A stretch of 64,000 nucleotides of DNA from Thermoanaerobacter kivui (GTDB lineage: Bacteria; Bacillota; Thermoanaerobacteria; Thermoanaerobacterales; Thermoanaerobacteraceae). Positions 1-8,986 of this stretch are shown in pieces (positions within the stretch are counted from its first letter, which is position 1; each line of letters opens with the position of its first letter). Below the pieces are notes generated by a model. The model saw only the letters and a program-made list of their open reading frames with translations. It was not told the origin of the DNA and made no database searches. The stretch spans positions 769,501 to 833,500 of the forward strand of contig NZ_CP009170.1 in NCBI RefSeq assembly GCF_000763575.1, written 5' to 3'. Made by a program: the position numbers and the translations under genes.

Positions 1-222
1 ATGAGGCTATGAAAGAGAGGAGTAAGTGTATACTGGCTAAAGAGAGGGATATCCCATGGGCTGAAAGGATTCCCGCCAAAGGTACACTGAAGGTAGCTCT
101 GGAGCCTGTAAACCGAAGTTTAGTAGGTTTAAACGGGTCTGCCCGTTATAGCTTGAGTGATAAATGAAGGTGGTACCGCGAAATGCCCTTTCGCCCTTTG
201 TGGGTGAAAGGGTTTTAAAATT
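1..222 (+). promoter_or_regulatory. T-box riboswitch leader of valS
   Basis: The conserved T-box core (GGTGGTACCGCG) lies at about 169-180, followed by an intrinsic terminator and then valS. A GTA triplet near 94-96, in what would be the stem I specifier region, fits valine. By the known mechanism, uncharged tRNA-Val pairs with the T-box and stabilises the antiterminator, so valS is read when valine charging is low. Most of the leader seems present, but its 5' end and promoter may lie outside the window. Confidence 0.9.
186..216 (+). terminator. T-box attenuator terminator
   Basis: An 11-bp stem (CCCTTTCGCCC with GGGTGAAAGGG) with a short loop is followed by TTTT. It ends 27 bases before the valS start and is the terminator half of the T-box switch. 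Confidence 0.85.
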
Positions 223-242
223 CTGTAGAAGGAGTGTGAGGA

Positions 243-2882
243 ATGAAAGAGATAGCTAAAACCTACAATCCAAAGGAATTTGAAGATAGAATTTATGCTT
301 TTTGGATGGAAAAAGGATATTTTACTCCTAAAATAGACCCTGAAAAACAGCCATTTACCATTGTTATACCGCCTCCAAACATAACAGGGCAATTGCACAT
401 GGGACATGCACTTGATAATACTTTGCAGGACATATTGATAAGATGGAAAAGAATGCAGGGTTATGCAGCTTTGTGGATACCTGGCTCAGACCATGCCAGC
501 ATTGCGACGGAGATAAAAGTTTTAGACACGATAAGAGAAGAAACGGGGCTCACAAAGGAAGAAATAGGAAGAGAAGAGTTTTTGAAAAGGGCATGGGCAT
601 GGAAGGACAAATACGAAAACCGTATTTTAAGCCAATTAAAAAAGTTGGGTTCTTCTTGTGATTGGATAAGGACACGCTTTACTATGGATGAAGTATGTTC
701 AAGGGCGGTAAGAGAGGTTTTTGTTTCACTCTATGAAAAAGGGCTCATATACAGAGGTGATAGGATAATAAATTGGTGCCCAGACTGCAACACTGCTTTA
801 TCTGATGCGGAAGTGGAACATAAAGAGCAAAAAGGGCATTTGTGGTACATCAAATATCCCATAAAAGGGGAAGATGGATATGTAGTTATAGCTACTACAA
901 GGCCAGAGACGATGCTGGGGGATGTAGCAGTTGCTGTAAATCCTGATGATAAAAGGTATAAGGATGTGGTAGGTAAGACTTTGATACTGCCACTTGTGGG
1001 AAGGGAGATACCTGTAATTGCTGACAGCTACGTTGATCCTTCATTTGGAACAGGTGCTGTTAAAGTTACACCTGCTCACGACCCAAATGACTTTGAGATG
1101 GGGACAAGACACAATCTTCCATTTATCAATATAATGAATGAGAATGCGATAATCAATGAAAATGGGGGAAAATATAAAGGGCTTGATAGATATGAGGCGA
1201 GAGAAAAGATAGTAGAAGACCTCAAAAATCTCGGACTACTTCTAAAAGTTGAAGACCACGTTCACAATGTGGGACATTGTTACAGGTGCGATACGGTAGT
1301 TGAACCTCTACTTTCCAAGCAGTGGTTTGTAAAAATGGAGCCCTTAGCAAAACCTGCTTTAGAAGTTGTAAAAGAAGGAAAAATTAAGTTTGTCCCTGAA
1401 AGATTCGAAAAAATATACACTAATTGGTTAGAAAACATAAAGGATTGGTGTATTTCCAGGCAATTATGGTGGGGACACAGAATTCCTGCCTGGTACTGCG
1501 ATGACTGTGGTCATATAACTGTATCGCGTAAAGACCCGCAAAAATGTGAAGCGTGCGGAAGCATACACATACATCAAGACGAAGATGTATTAGATACTTG
1601 GTTTAGTTCTGCACTTTGGCCTTTCTCTACTATGGGTTGGCCAGAAGAAACAGAAGATTTAAGATATTTCTATCCGACAGATGTACTTGTTACGGGATAT
1701 GACATAATTTTCTTCTGGGTTGCAAGAATGATTTTTATGAGTTTGGAATTTATGAAAGAAGTGCCATTTAAGCATGTTTTGATACATGGTTTAGTCAGGG
1801 ATGCTCAAGGTAGAAAAATGAGCAAATCTCTTGGCAATGGAATAGACCCGTTAGAGGTTATTGAAAAGTATGGAGCAGATACTTTAAGGTTTACATTAGT
1901 TATAGGAAATGCTCCAGGAAACGATATGAGGTTTAGTCAGGACAAAGTTGAACTCAGCAGAAACTTTGCAAATAAATTGTGGAACGCTTCAAGATATGTG
2001 TTGCTGAATTTAACTGATAATGATACTAATCTTTATACAGAGGGGTTAACTATTGCTGATAAGTGGATTTTGACAAGGTATAACAATATAGTAAAAGAAG
2101 TGACAGAGAATTTAGAAAAATTTGAGTTAGGAATAGCCGCGACAAAGCTTTATGACTTTGTGTGGAGCAAATTTTGTGATTGGTATATAGAGCTTAGTAA
2201 ACCTGTGCTATACAGTGATAACCTTGAAGCTAAAAAGGTTACAAAGTCTGTTTTAAGATATGTGCTTGACAATACTTTGAGGCTTTTGCACCCCTTTATG
2301 CCTTTTATAACTGAAGAAATATGGCAGAATTTACCTCATGAGGGCGAGAGCATAATGATTGCTGAATGGCCGAAATACAAAGAAGAACTGGATTTCACTG
2401 AAGAAGCGAAAAATGCTGAGATTATAATGGAAGCTATTAGGACCATTAGAAATTTAAGAGCAGAAGCAAATGTTTCCCCTTCTAAAAAAGCAAAAGTTAT
2501 TGTGGCTGTTGAAAATGAAAATTATGTAAAGGTGTTTGAAGTGGGTACAAATTATATAATGAAACTTGCAGGTGCTAGCGAAGTTGTAATTGAAACAGAT
2601 AAAAGTAAAATTCCTCATAAAGCTTTGAGTGGAGCAATAGAAGGAGGATTGGTGGTACTTCCACTTGAAGATTTAATAGACTTAGAAGAAGAGATAAAGA
2701 GGCTTAATGAAGAAAGACAAAAAGTGATAAGCGAAATTGAAAGAGCACAAGGGCTTTTAAATAATGAAAATTTCGTCAAAAAAGCGCCAGAAAAAGTAGT
2801 AAATGCAGAAAGAGAGAAATTAGAAAAATACACTGCAATGCTTAAAAACATAGAAGAAAGACTTAAGTTATTAAAGAGTTAA
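243..2882 (+). CDS. valS: valyl-tRNA synthetase
   Basis: Class I aminoacyl-tRNA synthetase charging tRNA-Val in the cytoplasm. At 879 residues it has the usual bacterial ValRS length. The ATP-binding HIGH-type motif is H52-M-G-H55 and the KMSKS loop is at residues 525-529. The large CP1 editing insert lies between them, the anticodon-binding domain follows, and the last ~80 residues are a charged coiled coil typical of ValRS. The ATG has a good ribosome site (GAAGGAG) about 7 bases upstream. The T-box leader just upstream supports the valine assignment. The acetyltransferase and folC genes follow closely on the same strand and may share the transcript. Confidence 0.98.
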   Translation: MKEIAKTYNPKEFEDRIYAFWMEKGYFTPKIDPEKQPFTIVIPPPNITGQLHMGHALDNTLQDILIRWKRMQGYAALWIPGSDHASIATEIKVLDTIREETGLTKEEIGREEFLKRAWAWKDKYENRILSQLKKLGSSCDWIRTRFTMDEVCSRAVREVFVSLYEKGLIYRGDRIINWCPDCNTALSDAEVEHKEQKGHLWYIKYPIKGEDGYVVIATTRPETMLGDVAVAVNPDDKRYKDVVGKTLILPLVGREIPVIADSYVDPSFGTGAVKVTPAHDPNDFEMGTRHNLPFINIMNENAIINENGGKYKGLDRYEAREKIVEDLKNLGLLLKVEDHVHNVGHCYRCDTVVEPLLSKQWFVKMEPLAKPALEVVKEGKIKFVPERFEKIYTNWLENIKDWCISRQLWWGHRIPAWYCDDCGHITVSRKDPQKCEACGSIHIHQDEDVLDTWFSSALWPFSTMGWPEETEDLRYFYPTDVLVTGYDIIFFWVARMIFMSLEFMKEVPFKHVLIHGLVRDAQGRKMSKSLGNGIDPLEVIEKYGADTLRFTLVIGNAPGNDMRFSQDKVELSRNFANKLWNASRYVLLNLTDNDTNLYTEGLTIADKWILTRYNNIVKEVTENLEKFELGIAATKLYDFVWSKFCDWYIELSKPVLYSDNLEAKKVTKSVLRYVLDNTLRLLHPFMPFITEEIWQNLPHEGESIMIAEWPKYKEELDFTEEAKNAEIIMEAIRTIRNLRAEANVSPSKKAKVIVAVENENYVKVFEVGTNYIMKLAGASEVVIETDKSKIPHKALSGAIEGGLVVLPLEDLIDLEEEIKRLNEERQKVISEIERAQGLLNNENFVKKAPEKVVNAEREKLEKYTAMLKNIEERLKLLKS

Positions 2883-2899
2883 CCTCTAGGGGTATTTGT

Positions 2900-3436
2900 A
2901 TGTTATCTTTGTTTAAAAGGCCAAAAAAAGAGTCTCACCTGGTTATAAGAGAAGCTAAGATAAAAGATGCGAGGGGGATAATAAAGCTTTTAAGCAGTGT
3001 TGGAAGAGAAAAATTGTATATGGTGTCAGAGACATTTAACTGGTCTGAAGAGGAAGAAAAACAGCTTATAAAAAATTTAGACCGCAACAAAGATTTGATT
3101 TTGGTGGCAGACTACGGTGGAGAAATCATAGGCTGCCTTACTCTCTTTCGTTATTATGGAGGAAGGTCTCCTAAAGTACAACATGTAGGAGAAATAGGTA
3201 TAAGTATAGACGCTCGATTTAGGAATGTAGGAATCGGGACAAAATTGTTTACGGAAGCTATTAATTGGGCAAAAAGCAAAGGTTATGAAAAACTTTGCCT
3301 CAGTGTTTTTAGTACAAATGAGGTGGCAATACACCTTTATAAAAAATTTGGCTTTGAAGAAGAGGGCAGAAGAAGGCGGCAGTTTAAAATTGGAGATGAG
3401 TATGTAGATGAAGTTTTAATGGGATTGTTTTTGTAA
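2900..3436 (+). CDS. GNAT-family N-acetyltransferase
   Basis: A 178-residue protein with a GNAT fold from about residue 17 onward. The acetyl-CoA binding segment reads RNVGIGTKL (about residues 108-116), and the C-terminal part carries the usual SVFSTNEVAIHLYKKFGF stretch (about 138-155). The family transfers acetyl from acetyl-CoA to an amine; the substrate cannot be told from sequence. It begins 17 bases after valS and 28 bases before folC, so it probably belongs to that transcript. No fusion or truncation is visible. Confidence 0.85.
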   Translation: MLSLFKRPKKESHLVIREAKIKDARGIIKLLSSVGREKLYMVSETFNWSEEEEKQLIKNLDRNKDLILVADYGGEIIGCLTLFRYYGGRSPKVQHVGEIGISIDARFRNVGIGTKLFTEAINWAKSKGYEKLCLSVFSTNEVAIHLYKKFGFEEEGRRRRQFKIGDEYVDEVLMGLFL

Positions 3437-3464
3437 AATCAGTCTGTATAGGAGATGAGCTTGA

Positions 3465-4754
3465 ATGAATTATGAAGAGGCGATTAACTACATACACGGT
3501 ACTTACAAATTTGGCGTAAAATTAGGACTGGAAAATATAAAAAGATTATTAAGTTATATGGGAAATCCTCAAAAAAAACTTAAAATTATCCACGTTGCTG
3601 GTACAAATGGAAAAGGCTCTACATCAGCTTTTATAAGCAACATTTTGCAGCAGGCTGGGTACAAAGTAGCTTTATATACTTCGCCTTTCCTGGAAGAATT
3701 TGAAGAGAGAATGAGAATAAACGGAGAAAATATTTCCAAGGAAAAGTTGATTTATTATGTTGAATATATAAAGCCTATAATATCTCGCATGGTGGAGGAA
3801 GGATACAATCATCCGACGGAATTTGAAGTGGTAACTGCAATTGCTTTTAAATATTTTTATGATGAAAAAGTGGATTTTGTAGTGTTGGAAGTGGGGCTTG
3901 GGGGCAGATTTGATGCAACAAATGCTATAGATTCTTCTTTAGTTTCTGTCATAACGACTATTGATTATGACCACACAGACAGATTAGGGCATACTTTAGG
4001 AGAAATTGCTTATGAAAAAGCTGGAATCATCAAACAAAATGGAGTTGTCGTAAGTTTTTATCAACATCCTCAAGCGATGAAAGTTATCATGGAAGCATGT
4101 GAAGTGAGGAACGCATATTTGACTGTTCTTGAAAAAAGCAATGTGGTTATAAAAGAACAAAATGCAGATTTCCAAGTTTTTGACTATAAAAAACATAAAG
4201 ATTTAAAAATCACTATACTGGGAGAACATCAGATTTATAATGCTGCTTTGGCGATAGAGGCTGTTAAAAAGTTAGAAATGTATGGATATAAAATAACAGA
4301 AGAAGATATAAAAAAAGGGCTTTATAAAGCGAAATGGGCAGGAAGATTGGAAGTCATGAGGAAACAGCCTTATGTGGTGATAGATGGAGCTCATAATCCT
4401 CAAGGAATTTCTGTGCTAAAAAATTCTTTAAAGCTATTTAATTACGACAGACTGATTCTTGTGGTAGGGATGCTTAAGGACAAGGACACTCAAAATATGC
4501 TTAATATAATTGTGCCAAAGGCGGATGTAATAATAACGACGATGCCAATAAGTGAAAGAGCTTATAGGGCAAGTGAACTTGCACAAAAGATAGATAAAGA
4601 AAACGTAATTCCAATTGAAAATATTGAAGAGGCGGTAAAATACGCCTTGGATATAGCTAAGGAAGAGGATATGGTGCTTTTTTGTGGGTCACTCTACATG
4701 ATAGGTCATGTGAGATCATTACTTAAAAAGGTAATATTTAAGGGAGGGTTTTAA
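3465..4754 (+). CDS. folC: folylpolyglutamate / dihydrofolate synthase
   Basis: Mur-ligase superfamily enzyme that adds glutamate to folates, and in many bacteria also makes dihydrofolate from dihydropteroate. It has 429 residues, the usual length. The P-loop GTNGKGS is at residues 46-52 and the family signature EVGLGGRFDATNA near residues 142-154. The C-terminal domain carries DGAHNPQG and ends normally. The ATG follows a GGAGATGAG ribosome site. It is adjacent to valS, a common order in clostridia. The Mur-ligase-like protein at 45206 is a different, much shorter family member. Confidence 0.95.
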   Translation: MNYEEAINYIHGTYKFGVKLGLENIKRLLSYMGNPQKKLKIIHVAGTNGKGSTSAFISNILQQAGYKVALYTSPFLEEFEERMRINGENISKEKLIYYVEYIKPIISRMVEEGYNHPTEFEVVTAIAFKYFYDEKVDFVVLEVGLGGRFDATNAIDSSLVSVITTIDYDHTDRLGHTLGEIAYEKAGIIKQNGVVVSFYQHPQAMKVIMEACEVRNAYLTVLEKSNVVIKEQNADFQVFDYKKHKDLKITILGEHQIYNAALAIEAVKKLEMYGYKITEEDIKKGLYKAKWAGRLEVMRKQPYVVIDGAHNPQGISVLKNSLKLFNYDRLILVVGMLKDKDTQNMLNIIVPKADVIITTMPISERAYRASELAQKIDKENVIPIENIEEAVKYALDIAKEEDMVLFCGSLYMIGHVRSLLKKVIFKGGF

Positions 4755-4796
4755 TATAATGTAAGGTGTAAAGGACATAATAAGAAGGTGGTTGTT

Positions 4797-5030
4797 ATGG
4801 AAATAAATAATACTACGTTGCTACAGGAGATAGATAAGGCACTAAAGGTTATGAAAGAAGCAGAGAGAAATTTGGAGATGATAGAAAATGACAACTACCT
4901 TAAGACGAAATTGGCGAGATTAAAATACGATTTTGCAAGGCAGGAGTATATAAGACTTTTGAGAATTGCCAAAGAACAAAAAATAAAGTACAACATGAAT
5001 GAGCTGATGGAAAAAATAATAGACGCATGA
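4797..5030 (+). CDS. small charged helical protein, unknown function
   Basis: A small protein of 77 residues with no family I recognise. It is rich in Glu, Lys and Leu and predicted to be mostly helical, possibly a short coiled coil. I chose the ATG at 4797, not the GTG at 4788, because the GTG lies inside the ribosome site (GAAGGTGG) that serves the ATG. It follows folC by 42 bases on the same strand and could be the last gene of the valS-folC transcript. Codon use matches the neighbours, so it is probably real. Confidence 0.6.
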   Translation: MEINNTTLLQEIDKALKVMKEAERNLEMIENDNYLKTKLARLKYDFARQEYIRLLRIAKEQKIKYNMNELMEKIIDA

Positions 5031-5096
5031 TAAAAGCAGTTTTGTTTTATCGAATTATTATAAGAATAATAGCTTATCTCAAAATTATTAATGTAG

Positions 5097-5137
5097 GCCT
5101 TATGTGAGAAATAATTAATTTTATTTCCACATAAGGC
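5097..5137. repeat. AT-rich 18-bp inverted repeat, possible terminator
   Basis: The arms start with GCCTTATGTG and end with CACATAAGGC, pairing over about 18 bp with one single-base bulge and a short AT loop. It lies between the small gene ending at 5030 and the cooS promoter. It could end the valS-folC transcript, but there is no clean T-run, so this is uncertain. The rest of the 5031-5266 gap shows nothing else. Confidence 0.5.
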
Positions 5138-5266
5138 AATTTTCATCTTAACATTCATTCTGTTGCTACGCTCTAGCACAAAACTGTATAAAGACAAGTG
5201 TATAGTTCTTGTGTAATCATTTTAAATTAAAAACAAACATTAAGCGAAAAAAATTATTAATTAGTA

Positions 5267-5295
5267 TTGACTTTGATTTATAATGAAAGTAAAAT
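5267..5295 (+). promoter_or_regulatory. sigma-A promoter of cooS
   Basis: A -35 box TTGACT at 5267-5272 and a -10 box TAAAAT at 5290-5295 are separated by exactly 17 bp. The start of cooS is 43 bases downstream of the -10 box. No CooA/FNR-like palindrome was seen around it. Confidence 0.65.
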
Positions 5296-5337
5296 TATAT
5301 TATAAACAATAAATATAAAAAAAGGAGTTGTGATAAT

Positions 5338-7221
5338 ATGAGTGATAATTACATTTATTCTGCTGAAAAAGTCATTGATGAACTTTCTCGAAAGCCTGGT
5401 TTTGTTGATACGGCTATAAAACGTTGGGAAAAGCGTGATCCAAAATGTGGTTTCGGCTACAAAGGTATTTGTTGTAGGTTGTGTTCTAATGGACCTTGTA
5501 GAATAACCCCAACTCAACCAGTAGGAATTTGTGGTGCCACTGCAGATACAATAGTTGCACGCAATCTTTTGAGAGCAATAGCGGCCGGTACTTCTTGTTA
5601 TGTGCATCATTGTCGCAATGCGGCTAATACATTACTTTCCGTAGCTGAAGGTAAATCTTCTTATACTATTAAAGATGAAGAAAAGCTAAAAAAATATGCT
5701 AAAAAAATGGGTATAAATACTAACAAGGATATAAAAAGAATTGCTTATGAATTTGCTACAAGGGTTTTGAATGATCTTTCAAAGCCTTATACGGAAAAGG
5801 CTGAACTTGTTGAAAAATTATCTCTACCAGCAAGAGTTTCGACATGGAAAAGTCTTAACATAATGCCTGGTGGGGTGAATGAAGAAATTATTGCAGCTCT
5901 TACTAAAACTTCTACCAATTTGAATAGTGACCCTGTTGATATGGCAGTGCATTGTTTAAGACTTGGTATTATAACAGGTATATACGGTCTTGAATTAACT
6001 TGTATAATGCAGGATATATTGCTTGGAAGTCCAAAGATTGCTTCAACCTATTCTAATTTTGGTGTTATCGATCAGGGTTATATTAATCTTGCTACTATTG
6101 GAGGACATCAACAGGTTGTTTCAAATCGTATTTTGGAAATGGCGAGCAGCAAGGAATGGGTTAAGAAGGCTCAGGAAGCAGGTGCTAAAGGTTTTAAAAT
6201 ATATGGTGTAACCTGTGTTGGTCAGGATTATGAATTGAGATGTGCTTCCGATAAAAACAGTGCGTTTGGTGGATATGTCGGTAATAATTTCACACAAGAA
6301 TATATTTTGGGTACAGGAGCGATTGACCTTGTATTTTCAGAGTTTAACTGTACTTTACCTGGTATTGAACCAATATGTAAAGAATACTTGGTAAAACAGA
6401 TATGCCTTGATGATGTAGCCAAAAAAGTAGGGGCAGATCTCTATCAATTCCAGCCTGAAAAAGCTGATGAATATGCCGCTATTACTCTTGATGAAGCTAT
6501 AAAAGCTTACAAAAATAGGCGCGGAAAGGTTAAAATAGATGTCCCAACTGAGAAAACCCCAGCTATGACAGGATTCACTGAAGACAGTATTAAAGGAGCT
6601 TTAGGTGGTTCATGGAAACTTCTCATTGATTTAATAGTTAAAGGCGATATAAAGGGTGTAGCAGGTGTTGTTGGTTGTTCTAATATGGCTGCAAAGGGTC
6701 ATGGTATATATGGTGTTGAACTAACCAAAGAACTTATCAAAAGAGATATATTAGTGCTTGGCAACGGATGTGTAGGAGGAAATCTAGAAAATGCCGGACT
6801 TTACGGATTGGAAAGCATTGAACTGGCAGGTCCTAAGCTTAAAGAAGTATGCCGTAAATTAAACATACCTCCTGTTTTAAATATAGGTCCTTGTCTTTCT
6901 ATAGGAAGAATTCATATAATAGCAGAGGAAATTGCTGAAGAATTAAAAGTGGATGTTCCCCAAATACCTGTAGTTGCTTCTGCACCACAATGGCTTGAAG
7001 AACAGGCTTTAGCCGACGGAACCTTCGGAGTTGTTCTTGGACTTGACCTGCTTTTGGGGACCCCACCGGCTGTAACGGGCAGCAACTTAATAACAGAACT
7101 TCTTACATCAAAATTAAAGGATATGGTAGGTGCACGGTTTATAATAGAAGCTGATCCAATTCTCGGAGCCGATGCTATGGAAAGTTCTATAATGGAAAGG
7201 CGCAAACTACTCAATATATAA
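5338..7221 (+). CDS. cooS: divergent CO dehydrogenase-like protein (CooS family)
   Basis: Full-length CooS homologue (627 residues). Cluster ligands are intact: C37/C45 for the D cluster, C46/C49/C54/C65 for the B cluster, and H257, C293, C338, C447, C478, C519 for the C cluster. Aligned from memory to Carboxydothermus CODH-II, the second-sphere residues are changed. Catalytic H93 is Tyr88, the H96/H99/H102 histidine channel reads His91/Asn94/Asn97, K563 is Gln556, I567 is Asp560, W570 is Phe563, and the D219 region reads as Thr or Ile. It may therefore not oxidise CO efficiently. The start has a GGAG ribosome site, and a ferredoxin gene follows 25 bases downstream. No cooC maturation gene is adjacent. 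Family membership is sure; the activity is not. Confidence 0.85.
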   Translation: MSDNYIYSAEKVIDELSRKPGFVDTAIKRWEKRDPKCGFGYKGICCRLCSNGPCRITPTQPVGICGATADTIVARNLLRAIAAGTSCYVHHCRNAANTLLSVAEGKSSYTIKDEEKLKKYAKKMGINTNKDIKRIAYEFATRVLNDLSKPYTEKAELVEKLSLPARVSTWKSLNIMPGGVNEEIIAALTKTSTNLNSDPVDMAVHCLRLGIITGIYGLELTCIMQDILLGSPKIASTYSNFGVIDQGYINLATIGGHQQVVSNRILEMASSKEWVKKAQEAGAKGFKIYGVTCVGQDYELRCASDKNSAFGGYVGNNFTQEYILGTGAIDLVFSEFNCTLPGIEPICKEYLVKQICLDDVAKKVGADLYQFQPEKADEYAAITLDEAIKAYKNRRGKVKIDVPTEKTPAMTGFTEDSIKGALGGSWKLLIDLIVKGDIKGVAGVVGCSNMAAKGHGIYGVELTKELIKRDILVLGNGCVGGNLENAGLYGLESIELAGPKLKEVCRKLNIPPVLNIGPCLSIGRIHIIAEEIAEELKVDVPQIPVVASAPQWLEEQALADGTFGVVLGLDLLLGTPPAVTGSNLITELLTSKLKDMVGARFIIEADPILGADAMESSIMERRKLLNI

Positions 7222-7246
7222 TTGAAAAATATGGGAGGAATAAAAT

Positions 7247-7780
7247 ATGGATGTCAAAAGCGGCACAAAATATATATTTGCTGATATAAAAAAATGTCTC
7301 GGATGCCGTTGCTGCGAACAAGCCTGTGCTGATGCTAATGGAAACCGACCATATTGGGAGCTTTTAGGGTCTGGAATTCCTTTAAGCCCAAATATAAATA
7401 TTTTATATATTTTTCTACAGGATAAAAATTATCCTGTTATGGCTCAGGCAGTATGCCGACAATGTGAAGATGCTCCTTGTGTTAAAATATGTCCGGTAAA
7501 GGCTATAAGTGTAAATCCAGACGGTATAAAAGTAATTGATAAACAGCGTTGTATTGGATGCCACAGTTGCTCAATTGTATGTCCTTTTGGTGCAGTATAT
7601 ATTCCGGATAAACATGCCGTTGCGACAAAGTGTACACTTTGCATAGAAAGAAAAGGTGCGGAAGGGCAACCAGCCTGCGTAGAGGCGTGTCCAAACGGTG
7701 CTTTGCAATTAGTTGATACAAAAGAAATTGGACGGGAAAAAGTCAAAAAAATCGTTAGTGACACATTCTCAAATAAATAA
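7247..7780 (+). CDS. cooF: CooF-like four-cluster ferredoxin
   Basis: A 177-residue polyferredoxin of the CooF/DmsB type. Sixteen cysteines fall into four groups starting CLGCRCC (about 18-24), CRQCEDAPCVKIC, CIGCHSCSIVC and CTLC...CVEAC, enough for four [4Fe-4S] clusters. It has no signal peptide and should be cytoplasmic. It sits 25 bases after cooS with its own GGGAGG ribosome site, so it is the likely electron partner of the CooS-like protein. No hydrogenase or acetyl-CoA synthase genes are next to it, so its final electron acceptor or donor is unknown. Confidence 0.85.
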   Translation: MDVKSGTKYIFADIKKCLGCRCCEQACADANGNRPYWELLGSGIPLSPNINILYIFLQDKNYPVMAQAVCRQCEDAPCVKICPVKAISVNPDGIKVIDKQRCIGCHSCSIVCPFGAVYIPDKHAVATKCTLCIERKGAEGQPACVEACPNGALQLVDTKEIGREKVKKIVSDTFSNK

Positions 7781-7812
7781 TAAAACTCCCCATCAAAGGG
7801 ACTCCCCATAAG

Positions 7813-7826
7813 GTTTGTCAACAAAC
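7813..7826. repeat. palindrome GTTTGTCAACAAAC (repeat-family end motif)
   Basis: A perfect 14-bp palindrome next to a terminator stem. The same end motif closes the three long-hairpin elements at 19937-20201, 54588-54749 and 60655-60845, again touching terminators. Here only one end motif is present, so this may be a solo or decayed copy. Confidence 0.7.
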
Positions 7827-7828
7827 TA

Positions 7829-7848
7829 AAGCGGTCTTTTGACCGCTT
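7829..7848. terminator. terminator of the small Cys-rich gene
   Basis: AAGCGGTC pairs with GACCGCTT over 8 bp around a TTTT loop. It lies just beyond the stop of the minus-strand gene ending at 7852, and on the plus strand it can also stop cooS-cooF read-through. Confidence 0.75.
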
Positions 7849-7851
7849 AAT

Positions 7852-8025
7852 TTATTGCTCAGGTATTTTGGTTTCTTCGTGAAAATCGCATTTAGAATCT
7901 TTAAAGGCAATGCAAAAGCCGCTACAATTATAGATGCATGTAATTGCATTACATTTCTTCATACATTTAAGAGGTATATTTGCTGGCTTTGAAGAGCGCA
8001 TAAATGCTATTTCTAAATAATTCAT
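7852..8025 (-). CDS. small cysteine-rich protein, DUF1540-like
   Basis: A 57-residue protein with six cysteines in the pattern CMKKCNAITC...C...C...C, resembling small DUF1540-type proteins that probably bind a metal. I start it at the internal ATG at 8025, because a ribosome site (GAAAGGGCG) and a TATAAT-like box lie just upstream of it; the ATG 16 codons earlier (8073) sits in the promoter region. It stands alone, opposite in direction to cooF and the tRNA. The family call is tentative. Confidence 0.55.
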   Translation of the reverse strand: MNYLEIAFMRSSKPANIPLKCMKKCNAITCIYNCSGFCIAFKDSKCDFHEETKIPEQ

Positions 8026-8105
8026 AGTAATCGCCCTTTCTAGTTTGATAACTTTATTATAGACATAATTCATTTATCTGTGAAATGCGGGTTTTATTTC
8101 ACTTA

Positions 8106-8134
8106 TTGAAAAAAGAGAAAGAGTGTGGTAAAAT
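8106..8134 (+). promoter_or_regulatory. promoter of tRNA-Pro
   Basis: TTGAAA at 8106-8111 and TAAAAT at 8129-8134 with a 17-bp spacer; the tRNA begins 12 bases after the -10 box. Confidence 0.7.
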
Positions 8135-8145
8135 GAATATTGCGT

Positions 8146-8220
8146 CGGGGCATGGCGCAGCGGTAGCGCGCGCGGTTCGGGACCGTGAGGTCGCAGGTTC
8201 AAATCCTGTTGCCCCGACCA
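8146..8220 (+). tRNA. tRNA-Pro (anticodon CGG)
   Basis: A complete cloverleaf: acceptor arms CGGGGCA and TGCCCCG, a D arm, an anticodon arm with loop TTCGGGA (anticodon CGG, reading the Pro codon CCG), a T arm containing GGTTCAAATCC, discriminator A and an encoded CCA at 8218-8220. It marks the left edge of the gene-decayed accessory region. No duplicate of its 3' end was found in the window, so use as an integration site is not shown. Confidence 0.95.
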
Positions 8221-8326
8221 GATATAGTAATCATGCAGGTTTTATGACTTATCAACAGGCTAAAAAACGTGTGGTTGCGAAGTAATTAAAATGTTTGAAT
8301 AATGACAACAATATATCAGAAAGATA

Positions 8327-8368
8327 AGGCCACCCTAGTGTTAAAATTAACAAGAGGGTGGTCTTTTA
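8327..8368 (+). terminator. terminator after tRNA-Pro, overlapping the convergent pseudogene end
   Basis: GGCCACCCT (8328-8336) pairs with AGGGTGGTC (8355-8363), followed by TTTT on the plus strand. It ends the tRNA transcript and may also limit the minus-strand fragment that stops at 8366. The DNA between the tRNA and this hairpin holds no gene. Confidence 0.75.
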
Positions 8369-8986
8369 TAATTTCTTTATCACAAGTATGCCATTTTCCT
8401 TAGAAATTTCTAAATCATAAAACTTCCTGCAGGATTCTATAGTTGTTTTTATAAGTTTTTCCTGACCAGTTATTTCGAGTAAATGTATGGATTTAGATAA
8501 AGAGTCTTTGTATTCTTCTCTGCCTAGATTGTACTCTGCAATTGCTTTTCTAAAGTATAAAAGCCCCAAGCCACATAAAGTGTTATTTTTTGTACAGGTT
8601 TCTATGCCTAGATTTACATAATGTAAAGATTCTTCATAAAGAGAAAGAATATGATAATTATAAGATATGTTGTAATGAATTTTTATTTTTGTTTCCCATT
8701 CTTCTGGAGATAAATTTTCTAAACAGAATAAAAGCATTTTAAGGCTTTTTTCTACATTTTCTGTTTTTTTAATAATCAAAGCCATGTTCATTAAGATTCT
8801 AATTTCCATATCATTGTAAACAAAATCGGCATAATTAGAAAGAGAAAAATCAGGGATAGTGATTTTCATTGCCTCTTGGAGTTTTTCCATGGCTTTTCCA
8901 TAATCTTCATTGATTGTTTTTTCAAAAACAGAAATTATATTGGTGAAGATTTTGCAGGATAGATTTATAATAAGGGGTTTGGGCAT
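8366..8986 (-). pseudogene. N-terminally truncated XRE-TPR regulator (paralogue of 13092-14057)
   Basis: Its 206 residues match the C-terminal two thirds of the intact XRE-TPR regulator at 13092-14057 almost end to end. Shared blocks include KVTIPDFS/KITIPDFS, NLGREEYKDSL, EITGQ-KL and the ENGxxVI ending. The helix-turn-helix domain and first repeats are missing, and the first ~20 residues do not match the paralogue. The break coincides with a change of sequence near 8987, where an unrelated plus-strand reading frame begins. It is therefore a remnant made by deletion or recombination. A peptide-binding TPR domain could in principle still fold, but there is no clear ribosome site. Confidence 0.75.

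Noticed and set aside
5267-5284. TTGACT with the nearer TATAAT as cooS promoter
   Set aside because: The spacing is only 6 bp; the TAAAAT at 5290 gives the proper 17 bp.
5338-7221. CooS-V type protein lacking a C-cluster cysteine
   Set aside because: All five C-cluster cysteines and the histidine align, so it is a different deviation.
8204-8220. tRNA-Pro 3' end duplicated as an attachment site
   Set aside because: No second copy of this tRNA 3' end was seen elsewhere in the window.
8085-8285. Open frame of 66 codons over the tRNA-Pro
   Set aside because: It reads straight through the tRNA gene; its GC-rich middle is tRNA, not coding.
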